A stretch of DNA of 17,879 nucleotides from Bradyrhizobium sp. (GCA_028290305.1 JAQGKC010000377.1:1-17879); one strand, 5' to 3'; counted from the stretch's first letter, positions 1 through 7,836 are shown. Translations and numbers: made by a program. The notes: generated by a model from the sequence alone, not told the origin.

Positions 1-357
1 CACGCCGAATTGCAAAATGATGAGTACTTCGATGATGAAAGCGATGCCGAAGAAGAACGCGATGCCACGCACGCCGGCGTCGCTGCCGCGCTTTTCGAAT
101 GTCTCGTAGTACAGGCGGTAGGTGGCAAGGCCGAAGACGAAGAGCAGCGGCGTGATCAACAGCCCTGCCAGCAGCGGGTCGATCCCAAAGCGATCGTTGA
201 GGAAATATACGGCGTAGGACGCCATTACCAGAAAGGCCGGATGCGCGACGTGGGGAACGTCGAGCAGGCCGAACGCGACCGACAACCCAAGGCTTACGGC
301 CGCATAGAAGCAGCCGAGCAGTACACCAATCACCACCGCATCGAGCAGCAGGTCCAT
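1..357 (-). CDS. LivH-type branched-chain amino acid (HAAT) ABC transporter permease, partial
   Basis: The first 119 residues of an inner-membrane permease are present; the C-terminus lies beyond the left edge. Translation from the ATG at 357 begins MDLLLDAVVIGVLLGCFYAA and shows hydrophobic segments at about residues 5-30, 38-52, 62-80 and 97-117. The segment LSVAFGLLDVPHVAHPAFLV (residues 23-42) sits where LivH proteins carry their conserved N-terminal region. LivH-family proteins form one half of the membrane channel of Liv-type importers, with LivM and the LivG/LivF ATPases. It follows the binding-protein gene on the same strand after a 143-nt gap that contains a strong hairpin, so the two were probably transcribed together. 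No strong Shine-Dalgarno is visible before the ATG. The substrate cannot be read from the sequence; the catabolic context suggests an aromatic acid rather than leucine. Family call is confident. Confidence 0.88.
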   Translation of the reverse strand, partial: MDLLLDAVVIGVLLGCFYAAVSLGLSVAFGLLDVPHVAHPAFLVMASYAVYFLNDRFGIDPLLAGLLITPLLFVFGLATYRLYYETFEKRGSDAGVRGIAFFFGIAFIIEVLIILQFGV

Positions 358-438
358 TGAAAACAATTGAGGTCCCCCTTGACCCGCCCTTGGGTCACCG
401 CTTCCCCGGTCGCACACGCCGGGTCATCCAATTCGTTT

Positions 439-467
439 GCCCGGGATCATTTGCCCCGATCCCGGGC
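439..467 (-). terminator. Strong intercistronic hairpin between binding-protein and permease genes
   Basis: GCCCGGGATC (439-448) and GATCCCGGGC (458-467) form a perfect 10-bp stem with a 9-nt loop, 34 nt after the binding-protein stop on the minus strand. No T-run follows in the minus direction, so it is not a textbook rho-independent terminator. It may instead protect the 3' end of the binding-protein message or attenuate permease transcription. A second, weaker perfect 6-bp stem (TGACCC/GGGTCA, 380-397) lies between it and the permease start. Confidence 0.6.
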
Positions 468-500
468 AGCCGCGCCATGGTCCAGAAAAAACCGCGAGGT

Positions 501-1778
501 CTACGTTCGGGCAACCTCAAAGGGACTGATCAGATCGCCAGACTTGAACTTCTCCGGGAACAGGATCACCTGTTTGCCCGGGGTGCGGAACTGCTCGATG
601 TTCTTGTCCACGACACCGCGGAATTGCGCCTGCAGCGTCGCGGTTTCCTTGCGCTCGCCGTCCGCCGAAAACGCGATCGGACCAACGATGGTCTTGTGCT
701 CGTTTTCGCGCAGATACTTTGCGATGGCCTTCTGGTCGAGCGATCCCACCGCCTTGATGGCCTGCTCGACGAGTTGACCGCTGGCGTAGCCGAATGGCGC
801 AAGATAATAGCCCAGCGGATCGACCTTGGCTTCAACGGCCCGTTTCGCGTAGGTCTCGAAGAACGCCTTGGTCCCGTCGTAATACATGCTCGGTTCCGGG
901 AGCCATGAATTGTAGTTGACGACGCCGTTGAGCAGCGAGCCCAGGCTTTCCATTACCGTGCCGAATTGCAGGCCAACCATGCCGCCGCCGAAAATCTTGA
1001 CACTGTCTCCGATCCCGATCTCGTTCACGGCGCGCAAAATTCCAGCGGAATCCGGCGGATAGGACGCGACATAGACGACGTCAGGCTTGGCGGCCTTGAG
1101 CGCGCGGATGATGCTGGAGAATTCCACCGTGCTTGGCGGATAGGCCTGGTCGAAGACGATCGGCATGTTGAACCGCTTTGCGACATCCCTCGCGGTCAGC
1201 GCCAGATTCTGGGCGAATTCCTGGTCTGCTGCGAGAAGCGCAACGGTTTTGCCGCCGGCCTTCTGGCCCAGTCCGAGGAACGATGCCGCCCAGCTGTCGG
1301 GCGGCCCCCACGGCGCATTGTTGAACCACATGTCGTGGCCGACCTTGCTGTTGACCTGGAACGAGAAGTTACCGATCAGCAACAGGCCGCGCGATTTGAC
1401 GAGCGGCATGAGCGGCGCCGTTGGCACGGTTGCGTAGGGCGCGAACAGGAGATCGACCTTGTCGACGTCCAGCAGCTTGGAGTAGATCGCCGGAGTTTCT
1501 GAAGCGCTCGACTTGTCGTCATAGACGACAAGTTCGACCTTGCGGCCGAGCAGGCCACCCTTGGCGTTGACATCATCCCGCCAGATCTCGATGCCGAGCA
1601 GCGAGGCCTTGCCGCCGCCCGCGAGACCGCCGGTTTGAGCCATACTCATGCCGATTTTGATCGGCGGCTGTTGAGCGCCAGCGCTTGAGGTCAGCCCAAG
1701 CATGGCTGCGCCTGCGCTGGCCGTCGCCAGCAGACGGCGACGGGAAATCGATGCGGAGTTCGTGGTCTTCTCGGTCAT
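501..1778 (-). CDS. Liv-type ABC transporter periplasmic substrate-binding protein (Tat signal)
   Basis: A 425-aa periplasmic binding protein of the LivJ/amide-binding (Peripla_BP_6) type, the usual length for this family. The N-terminus has a twin-arginine signal: SRRRLL at residues 12-17, a hydrophobic stretch to about residue 34, and probable cleavage AGA|QQ at 35/36. The mature protein opens PPIKIGMSMAQTGGLAGGGK, the typical first strand of the family, and continues with LGIEIWRDDVNAKGGLLGRKVELVVYDDKS. The ATG at 1778 is preceded by GGGGAGG. It sits 64 bp downstream of the Mo-hydroxylase large subunit and upstream of a LivH permease, which implies uptake of the compound the hydroxylase acts on. 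Ligand is unknown; members of this family bind amino acids, amides, or aromatic acids such as benzoates. Confidence 0.92.
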   Translation of the reverse strand: MTEKTTNSASISRRRLLATASAGAAMLGLTSSAGAQQPPIKIGMSMAQTGGLAGGGKASLLGIEIWRDDVNAKGGLLGRKVELVVYDDKSSASETPAIYSKLLDVDKVDLLFAPYATVPTAPLMPLVKSRGLLLIGNFSFQVNSKVGHDMWFNNAPWGPPDSWAASFLGLGQKAGGKTVALLAADQEFAQNLALTARDVAKRFNMPIVFDQAYPPSTVEFSSIIRALKAAKPDVVYVASYPPDSAGILRAVNEIGIGDSVKIFGGGMVGLQFGTVMESLGSLLNGVVNYNSWLPEPSMYYDGTKAFFETYAKRAVEAKVDPLGYYLAPFGYASGQLVEQAIKAVGSLDQKAIAKYLRENEHKTIVGPIAFSADGERKETATLQAQFRGVVDKNIEQFRTPGKQVILFPEKFKSGDLISPFEVART

Positions 1779-1842
1779 GGAACCTCCCCTGGATCTTATA
1801 TTCTTGGAATCAGTATATGCGGTTTTGCCGGCTCGTCCTTGC

Positions 1843-4236
1843 TCAAATTCGTCCCAGCGCCGTCAAGATAATCTGCGGCGTCAACGGAATCTCGGTAATA
1901 ATGGCGCCAAACGGCCGGAGCGCATCGTTCACCGCGTTGGCCACCGCTGCGGCGGCTCCCGCCGTGCCGGCCTCGCCGGCGCCTTTTGCACCCAATTCCG
2001 TCTCCAATGTAGGCGACACCACGTGCCCTACGTCAATATCAGGCATTTCACTGGACATCGGAACCAGATAATCGGCCATATTGGCGTTGGTCAGTTGACC
2101 ACGCTCATCGTAGATGCATTTCTCGAACAGCGCTGCACCTAAGCCTTGCACGACGCCGCCCCGGATTTGCTCGTCGACCAGTTGTGGATTGATGATGGTG
2201 CCGCAGTCCTCGACCACCCAATGCCTGAGCAGCTTGACAAAGCCGGTGTCGGTATCGACTTCAAGCCACGATGCCTGAACACCATTGGTGAAGGCGAACG
2301 GATATTCGCGAGGCACGAAGTGGCGCGTCGCCATCAACTCGGGTTGAATACCCGGCGGCAGCGTATCCGGCCGGAAATAGACGATCCGCGCCAGTTCATT
2401 CAGTTCGATGCGCGAGGCTCCGTCATCAGCGTTCACAATTGCATTGTTGACGATGTCGAGTTCGGCAGGTGAGGTTTGCAGGATCGCCGCCGCGACATCC
2501 AGGATGTTATTGCGCAGCACCTTCGCCGCCTGAAGCGCGGCCTCGCCGCCGATCCCTGCGCCGCGCGAGGCCCAGGTGCCGCCGCCATAGGGCGTGTTAT
2601 CGGTATCGCCAAGGATGACGCGCACGCGCTCCATCGAGACGCCGAGCACGCTGCCGACGATCTGGGCCGTGAGGGATTCCGAGCCCTGCCCCTGCTCGGT
2701 GATGCTGGTCTGGCAGATCACCGAACCCGTGGCATCCAGCCGCACGGCAACGCCATCCTGCGACGAGATACGGGCGCCGCCGACGCCATAAAACGCCGCA
2801 CTCGGATTGGTAACCTCAATGAAACTGGCGATGCCGATGCCGCGATGAATGTTTTTCTTGCGCAATGCTGCCTGTTCGGCGCGCAGCGCGTCATACCCCA
2901 TCATCGCCACCAGCTTGTTCATCGCAGCGTGATGCGACAATAGCTCGAACTTCAGACCGGAGGCTGAGGCGCAGGGATAGGCGTCATCGGAAATGAGATT
3001 GCGGCGGCGAATCTCGACCGGATCCATGCCGATTTTAGATGCCGCCAGATCGACCAGCCCTTCCGTCACCGAACACGCGACCGGATGGCCGACGCCGCGA
3101 TACTGGCACATCACGTTTTTATTCTGAAAGACGACTCGGGCGCGTGCACGATAGTTCCTCGTGACATAGGGGCCGCCGATCAGATTGACGATCTGATTGG
3201 CCTCGATGGCGCTGGTGCGCGGATACATCGAATAGGGACCGATGCCGGTGAGATCGTCGATCTCGAACGCCGTGATCGTCCCGTCGCGCTTGACGCCGAT
3301 CCGCCCCTTGCAGCGATGGTCGCGGGCATGAATATCGGTGTTGAAGCTTTCGACCCGGTCCGCGACGTATTTGATCGGCCGGCGCAGCAATTTTGACAAT
3401 GCATAAGTCGCCATTTCGTCGGCGTAGATATGGACCTTGATGCCGAACGAGCCGCCGACGTCCTTGCAGACCACGCGAACCTGCGACTCCTCAAGCCCGA
3501 GGTGAAGCGCCGCGATGTTCTGCACCATGTGCGGCGCCTGCGTGCCCTGGTAGATGGTCAGCCTCGCTTCGGCGGCATTCCAGTCAGCCACCACCGCGCG
3601 CGGCTCCAGCGTCACGCCGGTGTGGCGCCCAAAGACAAAATCCACTTCCACCACCTCGTCGGAGGCGGCAAACGCCTGGTCGACGGCACCCGCATCGAGA
3701 TTCCGCTCGAAGGCGAGGTTGTCGCCAAGCGAAGCATGAATCACCGGGGTTTCCGGATCGAGCGCGGTGCGCATATCCGTCACCGCGTCCAGTTCTTCAT
3801 ATTCAACCGAAACGAGTTCTGCCGCATCCTCGGCGACGGCACGGCTTGTCGCAACAATGGCCGCCACGGCTTCGCCCTGCCAGCAGACATGGTCGATTGC
3901 GATCGCATGCTGCGGCGCAGATTTTAGGCCCTTCATATGCGACAACACGCCGACCCACGGCGTGATGACGGCCGCAAGCTCGCGGCCCGTCGCGACGGCG
4001 ATGACGCCCGGCGACTGCTTCGCCGCATCGGTAGCGATCTTCATTATTTTCGCATGGGCATGGGGCGAACGCAGGAACACCACATGCGCCATGCGGGGCA
4101 GCACCATGTCGCTGACGTAAAGCCCGCGTCCCTGCATCAGCCGTTCAAGGTTGGGGCGTGGGACCACCTTGCCGATGTAGGAGTTCGGCCGGTCCAGTAC
4201 CGAGAGAACATCGGGATTTGCGGATGCCGCGGTCAT
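1843..4236 (-). CDS. Molybdenum hydroxylase large (molybdopterin-binding) subunit, xanthine dehydrogenase/CoxL superfamily
   Basis: A 797-aa catalytic subunit of a heterotrimeric molybdenum hydroxylase, which hydroxylates a carbon of a heteroaromatic or aldehyde substrate with oxygen from water. Visible family motifs are GGSFGIK (261-267, Mo-cofactor loop), QYRGVGHP (378-385, the position of the usual YRGAGRPE), EQGQGSES (514-521), GDTDNTPYGGGTWASRG (543-559) and GAKGAGEAG (749-757) with the catalytic base Glu755. The CoxL active-site loop with the copper-binding Cys of true CO dehydrogenases (AYRCSFR) is absent, so this is not form I CO dehydrogenase. His384 replaces the Arg common in xanthine/nicotinate-type enzymes. 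The ATG overlaps the stop of the 2Fe-2S subunit by 4 bp. Substrate is unresolved. No XdhC/CoxDEF-like maturation gene is in the window. Confidence 0.93.
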   Translation of the reverse strand: MTAASANPDVLSVLDRPNSYIGKVVPRPNLERLMQGRGLYVSDMVLPRMAHVVFLRSPHAHAKIMKIATDAAKQSPGVIAVATGRELAAVITPWVGVLSHMKGLKSAPQHAIAIDHVCWQGEAVAAIVATSRAVAEDAAELVSVEYEELDAVTDMRTALDPETPVIHASLGDNLAFERNLDAGAVDQAFAASDEVVEVDFVFGRHTGVTLEPRAVVADWNAAEARLTIYQGTQAPHMVQNIAALHLGLEESQVRVVCKDVGGSFGIKVHIYADEMATYALSKLLRRPIKYVADRVESFNTDIHARDHRCKGRIGVKRDGTITAFEIDDLTGIGPYSMYPRTSAIEANQIVNLIGGPYVTRNYRARARVVFQNKNVMCQYRGVGHPVACSVTEGLVDLAASKIGMDPVEIRRRNLISDDAYPCASASGLKFELLSHHAAMNKLVAMMGYDALRAEQAALRKKNIHRGIGIASFIEVTNPSAAFYGVGGARISSQDGVAVRLDATGSVICQTSITEQGQGSESLTAQIVGSVLGVSMERVRVILGDTDNTPYGGGTWASRGAGIGGEAALQAAKVLRNNILDVAAAILQTSPAELDIVNNAIVNADDGASRIELNELARIVYFRPDTLPPGIQPELMATRHFVPREYPFAFTNGVQASWLEVDTDTGFVKLLRHWVVEDCGTIINPQLVDEQIRGGVVQGLGAALFEKCIYDERGQLTNANMADYLVPMSSEMPDIDVGHVVSPTLETELGAKGAGEAGTAGAAAAVANAVNDALRPFGAIITEIPLTPQIILTALGRI

Positions 4237-4718
4237 GGGGTGCGGCCCATGCGCGCTTGCGCCGTGGCCGCAACCGCATCGATGATCGCCTGGTAGCCGG
4301 TGCAGCGGCAGTAGTTACCGGAAAGATGTTCGCGGATTTGCTCCCGATCCGGTTCGGGATGCTGCTTCAACAAATCCTGCGCCGCCATCAGCATTCCCGG
4401 CGTGCAGAAGCCGCATTGCAAGGCGTTGCGATTGCGAAAGGCGGCCTGCAGATCGGCGATTTCGCCGCTGTCGGACAATCCTTCGATGGTTTCGACGGAA
4501 GCGCTGTGCGTCTGCACCGCCAGCATCAGGCAGGACCGAACGATATCTCCGTTGACGCGCACCGTGCACGCGCCGCAAACCCCATGCTCGCAACCGACAT
4601 GCGTCCCCGTCAGTTGCAAATGCTCCCGCAGGAAGTCCGCGAGATTGAGACGCGGCAACACATTCGCCTCGATCCGCTCACCGTTAACGTCAAGCGAGAT
4701 TGGCACATGGGCCGTCAC
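4233..4718 (-). CDS. Molybdenum hydroxylase small subunit, [2Fe-2S]-binding (CoxS/NdhS type)
   Basis: A 161-aa electron-transfer subunit with two [2Fe-2S] clusters. The N-terminal ferredoxin-like cluster is ligated by C43, C48, C51 and C63 (GCEHGVCGACTV...C). The C-terminal helical domain cluster is ligated by C102, C105, C137 and C139 (CGFC...CRC). Length and motif order are exactly those of the family. Electrons pass from the Mo centre through these clusters to FAD in the medium subunit. The start is a GTG at 4718 that overlaps the TGA of the FAD subunit by 4 bp (GTGA), with GGAGG about 6 nt upstream. Its own stop overlaps the start of the large subunit by 4 bp, so all three subunits are translationally coupled. 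Confidence 0.95.
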   Translation of the reverse strand: MTAHVPISLDVNGERIEANVLPRLNLADFLREHLQLTGTHVGCEHGVCGACTVRVNGDIVRSCLMLAVQTHSASVETIEGLSDSGEIADLQAAFRNRNALQCGFCTPGMLMAAQDLLKQHPEPDREQIREHLSGNYCRCTGYQAIIDAVAATAQARMGRTP

Positions 4719-5596
4719 GCCGGTCCTCCGGCGGTGAGATCAGGGCGGCCGAGCAGCGTAGCCACACAACGAACCAGCAGCACTTTTGCAAGATGCCGGC
4801 GCATGGCAGCGGACGCTTGCTGATCTTCGTGGGGATCGAGTTCTTCATACAGGGCTGCCGATACGTCGGACAACACCGCAGGTGTGACGGCGACGTTGAT
4901 CAGTCTCGCAGCCGCCCTCGCCAATACCGGCCGATCGCCGACGGCAAAGAATGCGATGCGCAGTTCCGCGAAGACGCTACCTTCCACGATCGCCTGTGCC
5001 GCCACGCCGACGATGGCGTAGTCGCCATGCCGGCGCGCGAATTCGTGAAAGAAATGCGCGGAATGTTTCCGCGCGACCGGCAATTCAACGGCGACCAATA
5101 ATTCTTGTGCCGACAGCGCCGTCTCATAAATTCCGGTGAAGAATTCCGCCGCCGCCATTCGCCGCTCGCCGGCCGGACCGCTGATGATGATAGTCGCAGC
5201 CAGCGCCACCATACAGGCTGGCAATTCGGAAGCGGGATCAGCGTGAGCTAGGCTGCCGCCAAGGGTGCCCTTGTTGCGGATCGCAGGATGCGCGACATGG
5301 GCAATCGCTTCAGTCAATAGCGGCGCGTGCGCGGCGATTTCAGGCGATCTTGCGAGATCGACATGGCGCGCTAGCGCGCCGATGTGAAGGATATCGCCCC
5401 TTAGCTCGATTCCCCGCAGTTCGGCGATCCCGCCGATATCGACCAGGAGTTCCGGAGAAATCAAACGCAGATTCATCGCGGGCATCAGGCTCTGGCCACC
5501 CGAAAGCACCTTCGCCCCGTCACCGTGCGTGACCAGCAACTCCAATGCGTTTTCAACACTGGTTGCGCGTGCGTAGCTGAAAGCCGAGGCTTTCAT
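4715..5596 (-). CDS. Molybdenum hydroxylase medium subunit, FAD-binding (CoxM type)
   Basis: A 293-aa FAD subunit. Both flavin-binding signatures are present: SGGQSLMPAM (32-41) and GTLGGSLAHADPASE (110-124), followed by a CO-dehydrogenase-flavoprotein-like C-terminal domain. It takes electrons from the 2Fe-2S subunit and passes them to an acceptor. The reading frame stays open upstream to 5668, but the ATG at 5596 is chosen for three reasons. It has GGGGAGGT 7 nt upstream, the protein then begins MKASAFSYARA as in the family, and the longer start would lie inside the promoter at 5640-5668. It is the first gene of a minus-strand operon of at least five genes, including binding protein and permease. 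Confidence 0.94.
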   Translation of the reverse strand: MKASAFSYARATSVENALELLVTHGDGAKVLSGGQSLMPAMNLRLISPELLVDIGGIAELRGIELRGDILHIGALARHVDLARSPEIAAHAPLLTEAIAHVAHPAIRNKGTLGGSLAHADPASELPACMVALAATIIISGPAGERRMAAAEFFTGIYETALSAQELLVAVELPVARKHSAHFFHEFARRHGDYAIVGVAAQAIVEGSVFAELRIAFFAVGDRPVLARAAARLINVAVTPAVLSDVSAALYEELDPHEDQQASAAMRRHLAKVLLVRCVATLLGRPDLTAGGPA

Positions 5597-5639
5597 CAGC
5601 GTGACCTCCCCGGCCGGATTTTGGTTATATTTTGTTGAG

Positions 5640-5668
5640 ATTAGACGGCCGCGACCACCAAAGGTCAA
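5640..5668 (-). promoter_or_regulatory. Predicted sigma-70-type promoter of the Mo-hydroxylase/transport operon
   Basis: On the minus strand, TTGACC (5668-5663) and TCTAAT (5645-5640) are separated by exactly 17 nt, each matching five of six consensus bases. Transcription would begin near 5633, giving a leader of about 36 nt before the ATG at 5596. The shared box at 5671-5686 lies immediately upstream of the -35, a position typical of activators. Confidence 0.6.
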
Positions 5669-5670
5669 GT

Positions 5671-5686
5671 TTGTTTATCGACCGAT
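5671..5686. promoter_or_regulatory. Shared box, copy 1 (TTGTTTATCG-N3-GAT)
   Basis: A 16-bp block with 13 identical bases recurs at 10913-10928, in the other divergent promoter region of the cluster. It contains the small inverted repeat ATCG-N2-CGAT (5677-5686). A binding site for a common regulator is an inference; no regulator can be assigned from sequence. Confidence 0.35.
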
Positions 5687-5690
5687 TATT

Positions 5691-5703
5691 TCGAGTGACT
5701 CGA
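5691..5703. promoter_or_regulatory. Perfect 13-bp palindrome, candidate operator
   Basis: TCGAGT-G-ACTCGA is a perfect inverted repeat in the divergent region between the FAD subunit and the LLM gene. It overlaps the putative -35 of the plus-strand promoter, a position that would suit a repressor. Confidence 0.35.
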
Positions 5704-5722
5704 CTTTCGGACTAGTCATAAT
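5695..5722 (+). promoter_or_regulatory. Possible promoter of the LLM/deacetylase operon
   Basis: GTGACT (5695-5700) and CATAAT (5717-5722) are separated by 16 nt, with four and five consensus matches. The implied start is near 5729, about 50 nt before the ATG at 5780. The -35 is weak, in keeping with regulation by an accessory factor. Confidence 0.35.
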
Positions 5723-5779
5723 GACCTGAACGACGCACGGTTCGGTGCTCACTAGAATTGACGCCGGGAGGAGCAGGTA

Positions 5780-6886
5780 ATGAACCTGGGATTCTTTACA
5801 ATGCCGATCCATCCTCTCGACAAGGATTGGCGGCTATCCCTGAAAGAAGACCGTGAAGCCTTCCTGCTGGCCGACGAGTTGGGGTTTACCGAGGCCTATG
5901 TCGGCGAGCATGCGACAGACAAGGCCGAGAACATTACCTCTTGTATCGCGTTCATCGCGTGGGTGGCCGCCGCTACCAAGCAGCTCCGGTTAGGAACCGG
6001 CACGATCAACATGCCGAACACCCATCCGGCCGCCCTTGCCGCCAGCATGGCGATGCTCGATCACATGCTCGATGGCCGTTTGATTTTCGGGATCAGTCCC
6101 GGCGGCCTTCTATCGGACGCGGAATTGTTCGGCAATCTCGATGCCAACCGCAACGAGATGTTTCTGGAGGCGATCAATCAGGTCCTGGATATCTGGGCCG
6201 GCGAGCCGCCCTACAATTTCCGGGGAAAATACTGGAACATCTCGACGCAAAAGACCCTGATGGAAGACATCGGCCAGGGATACATCGCACGGCCGCTACA
6301 ACGGCCGCATCCGCCCATCGTCGTGACCGCCGTCGCGCCTTTCTCAAAAGGCGTCACCGAGGCGGCCGCGCGCGGCTGGGACCCGATTTCGGCGAATTTC
6401 CTGATGCCAGCCTGGGTAAAAAGCCACTGGCCTAGATATGTCGAGGGCTGCGAGCGCGGCGGTCGCGCTGCCGATCCTGCGAACTGGCGCGTCGCGAAGA
6501 GTATCTTTGTCGCCAAGGACGCAGCGACCGCAAAAGCCTACGCCACCGATCCGGATGGGCCTTACGTCTACTACTATCGTTCGCTGTTCACCAAGCTGAA
6601 AAGGAATGGCCGTATCGAGCTGTTTAAAACGCGCCGCGATCAGCCTGACGATGAAGTGACGCTCGAAATGATCTGCGACAGGCTGATCATCCATGGAACG
6701 CCGGACGGCGTTGCGGATCAGTTGCTGGCTTTCCAGGAGGAAGTTGGCGAGTTCGGCACGCTATTGTATGCAGGCAAGGACTGGAAAGATCCCGAGCTTG
6801 GACGCCAGTCCATGATTCTGATGGCGGAAAAGGTCATGCCGCGGGTTAACGCAGGCACTTCAAACCGGTCCAAAGCCGCGGAGTAA
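5780..6886 (+). CDS. LLM class (luciferase-like) flavin-dependent monooxygenase
   Basis: A 368-aa TIM-barrel flavoprotein of the bacterial luciferase family (PF00296 type). Visible family features are the first strand MNLGFFTMPI, the VGEHATD segment (41-47, the usual VGEHH position), LGTGTINMP (71-79) and DGRLIFGISPG (98-108). Members use reduced FMN or F420 with O2 to oxidise or cleave substrates, for example limonene monooxygenases or RutA, which opens the uracil ring. The ATG has GGGAGGAG about 8 nt upstream. It is the first gene of a plus-strand pair with the PuuE-like hydrolase 27 nt downstream. No reductase is adjacent in the same operon, but a flavin reductase is encoded at 8520-9092 and could supply reduced flavin. 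FMN versus F420 use and the substrate are unknown. Confidence 0.9.
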   Translation: MNLGFFTMPIHPLDKDWRLSLKEDREAFLLADELGFTEAYVGEHATDKAENITSCIAFIAWVAAATKQLRLGTGTINMPNTHPAALAASMAMLDHMLDGRLIFGISPGGLLSDAELFGNLDANRNEMFLEAINQVLDIWAGEPPYNFRGKYWNISTQKTLMEDIGQGYIARPLQRPHPPIVVTAVAPFSKGVTEAAARGWDPISANFLMPAWVKSHWPRYVEGCERGGRAADPANWRVAKSIFVAKDAATAKAYATDPDGPYVYYYRSLFTKLKRNGRIELFKTRRDQPDDEVTLEMICDRLIIHGTPDGVADQLLAFQEEVGEFGTLLYAGKDWKDPELGRQSMILMAEKVMPRVNAGTSNRSKAAE

Positions 6887-6913
6887 TCCGCGGCCAACTT
6901 GAGAAGGCACACC

Positions 6914-7789
6914 GTGGCTCTTAGCGATCGTATCCCCTACCAGGCGCAGGTCGACCGCCCGAGACTGAGGCTGCCGGACGGCAAGAAGCTTGCGGTCTGG
7001 GTCATCCTCAACGTCGAGGAGTGGCGGATCGAAAACGCGATGCCGCGAACCGTGTTGAGCCCGCCCATGGGTCAGCCGCTGTTGCCTGATGTGCCCAACT
7101 GGTCCTGGCACGAATACGGAATGCGCGCCGGCTTCTGGCGCCAGTTCAAGGCGCTGACCGATCGCAGTATGCCGGTGACCTTGGCCCTGAACGCGAACGT
7201 CTGCAATTCCTACCCTCGTGTCGCTTCGGCCGCACGCGAAGCCGGCTTTGAATTCATGGGGCACGGATTCCTTCAAGGCCCCATGCACAAACTGGATAAC
7301 CAGGCCGATGCGATCAGGCGATCCGTCGAGACCATCGCGAAATTCACAGGCAAGCCGCCGAGATCGTGGGAAAGTCCGGGCCTAACGGAAACCGAGGAAA
7401 CCATCGATCTCTTACGCCTCAACGGCATCGAATATTTGGCGGACTGGGTGGTCGACGATCTTCCGCAGGATATCGCAACACCTCACGGCGTCATGACGAC
7501 GGTCCCGTACTCGGTGGAGACCAACGATATCGTCATCCATGCGCTGCAGCATCTTCCTTCCGAGCAGTTCTTGAAGCGCTGCACCGATCAGTTCGACCGG
7601 TTGTACCTCGAGGGTGCAACCAATGCCCGGATCATGGCGATCTCGATTCATCCCTACATTACCGGCGTCCCGCATCGCATCAAATATCTGGAAGCGCTGC
7701 TCGATTATGTCCTCGGCCATGATGGCGTCGCCCTGATGACCGCCAGCGAGATCGGCGACTGGTACCGCGCCGAAATGTCGAAATCATAA
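6914..7789 (+). CDS. Polysaccharide deacetylase-fold hydrolase, PuuE (allantoinase)-like
   Basis: A 291-aa protein of the carbohydrate esterase 4/NodB fold, closest in style to PuuE-type amidohydrolases rather than to chitin or peptidoglycan deacetylases. There is no signal peptide, so it is cytoplasmic. The first motif reads LNVEEW (32-37) where classical enzymes have TFDDG. Further conserved points are MGHGFLQG (115-122, H117), SWESPG (151-156) and SIHPYITG (244-251, H246). Such proteins hydrolyse C-N bonds of small cyclic or linear amides. The GTG at 6914 is chosen because GAGAAGG lies 6 nt upstream; an in-frame TTG at 6899 would add five residues and lacks a site. The pairing with an LLM oxygenase suggests oxidative ring opening followed by amide hydrolysis, which is inference. 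Confidence 0.85.
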   Translation: MALSDRIPYQAQVDRPRLRLPDGKKLAVWVILNVEEWRIENAMPRTVLSPPMGQPLLPDVPNWSWHEYGMRAGFWRQFKALTDRSMPVTLALNANVCNSYPRVASAAREAGFEFMGHGFLQGPMHKLDNQADAIRRSVETIAKFTGKPPRSWESPGLTETEETIDLLRLNGIEYLADWVVDDLPQDIATPHGVMTTVPYSVETNDIVIHALQHLPSEQFLKRCTDQFDRLYLEGATNARIMAISIHPYITGVPHRIKYLEALLDYVLGHDGVALMTASEIGDWYRAEMSKS

Positions 7790-7836
7790 TCGGAAGCAGA
7801 AACCGCACACTCGGCGCCGAGATCATCCGAGACAGC

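Noticed and set aside
357..908. Long plus-strand frames opposite the binding-protein, Mo-subunit, ATPase and other genes
   Set aside because: They are antisense to genes with clear family motifs and have the Arg/Gly/Ala-rich composition expected from shadow frames in high-GC DNA.
1843..5596. Aerobic CO dehydrogenase (CoxMSL)
   Set aside because: The subunit order and fold match, but the copper-binding Cys loop AYRCSFR is replaced by QYRGVGHP, so the carbon monoxide enzyme is excluded.
7810..7821. Perfect palindrome CTCGGCGCCGAG between the convergent PuuE-like and TetR genes
   Set aside because: It has no loop or T-run for a terminator and such GC palindromes are common at this base composition; kept only as a note.
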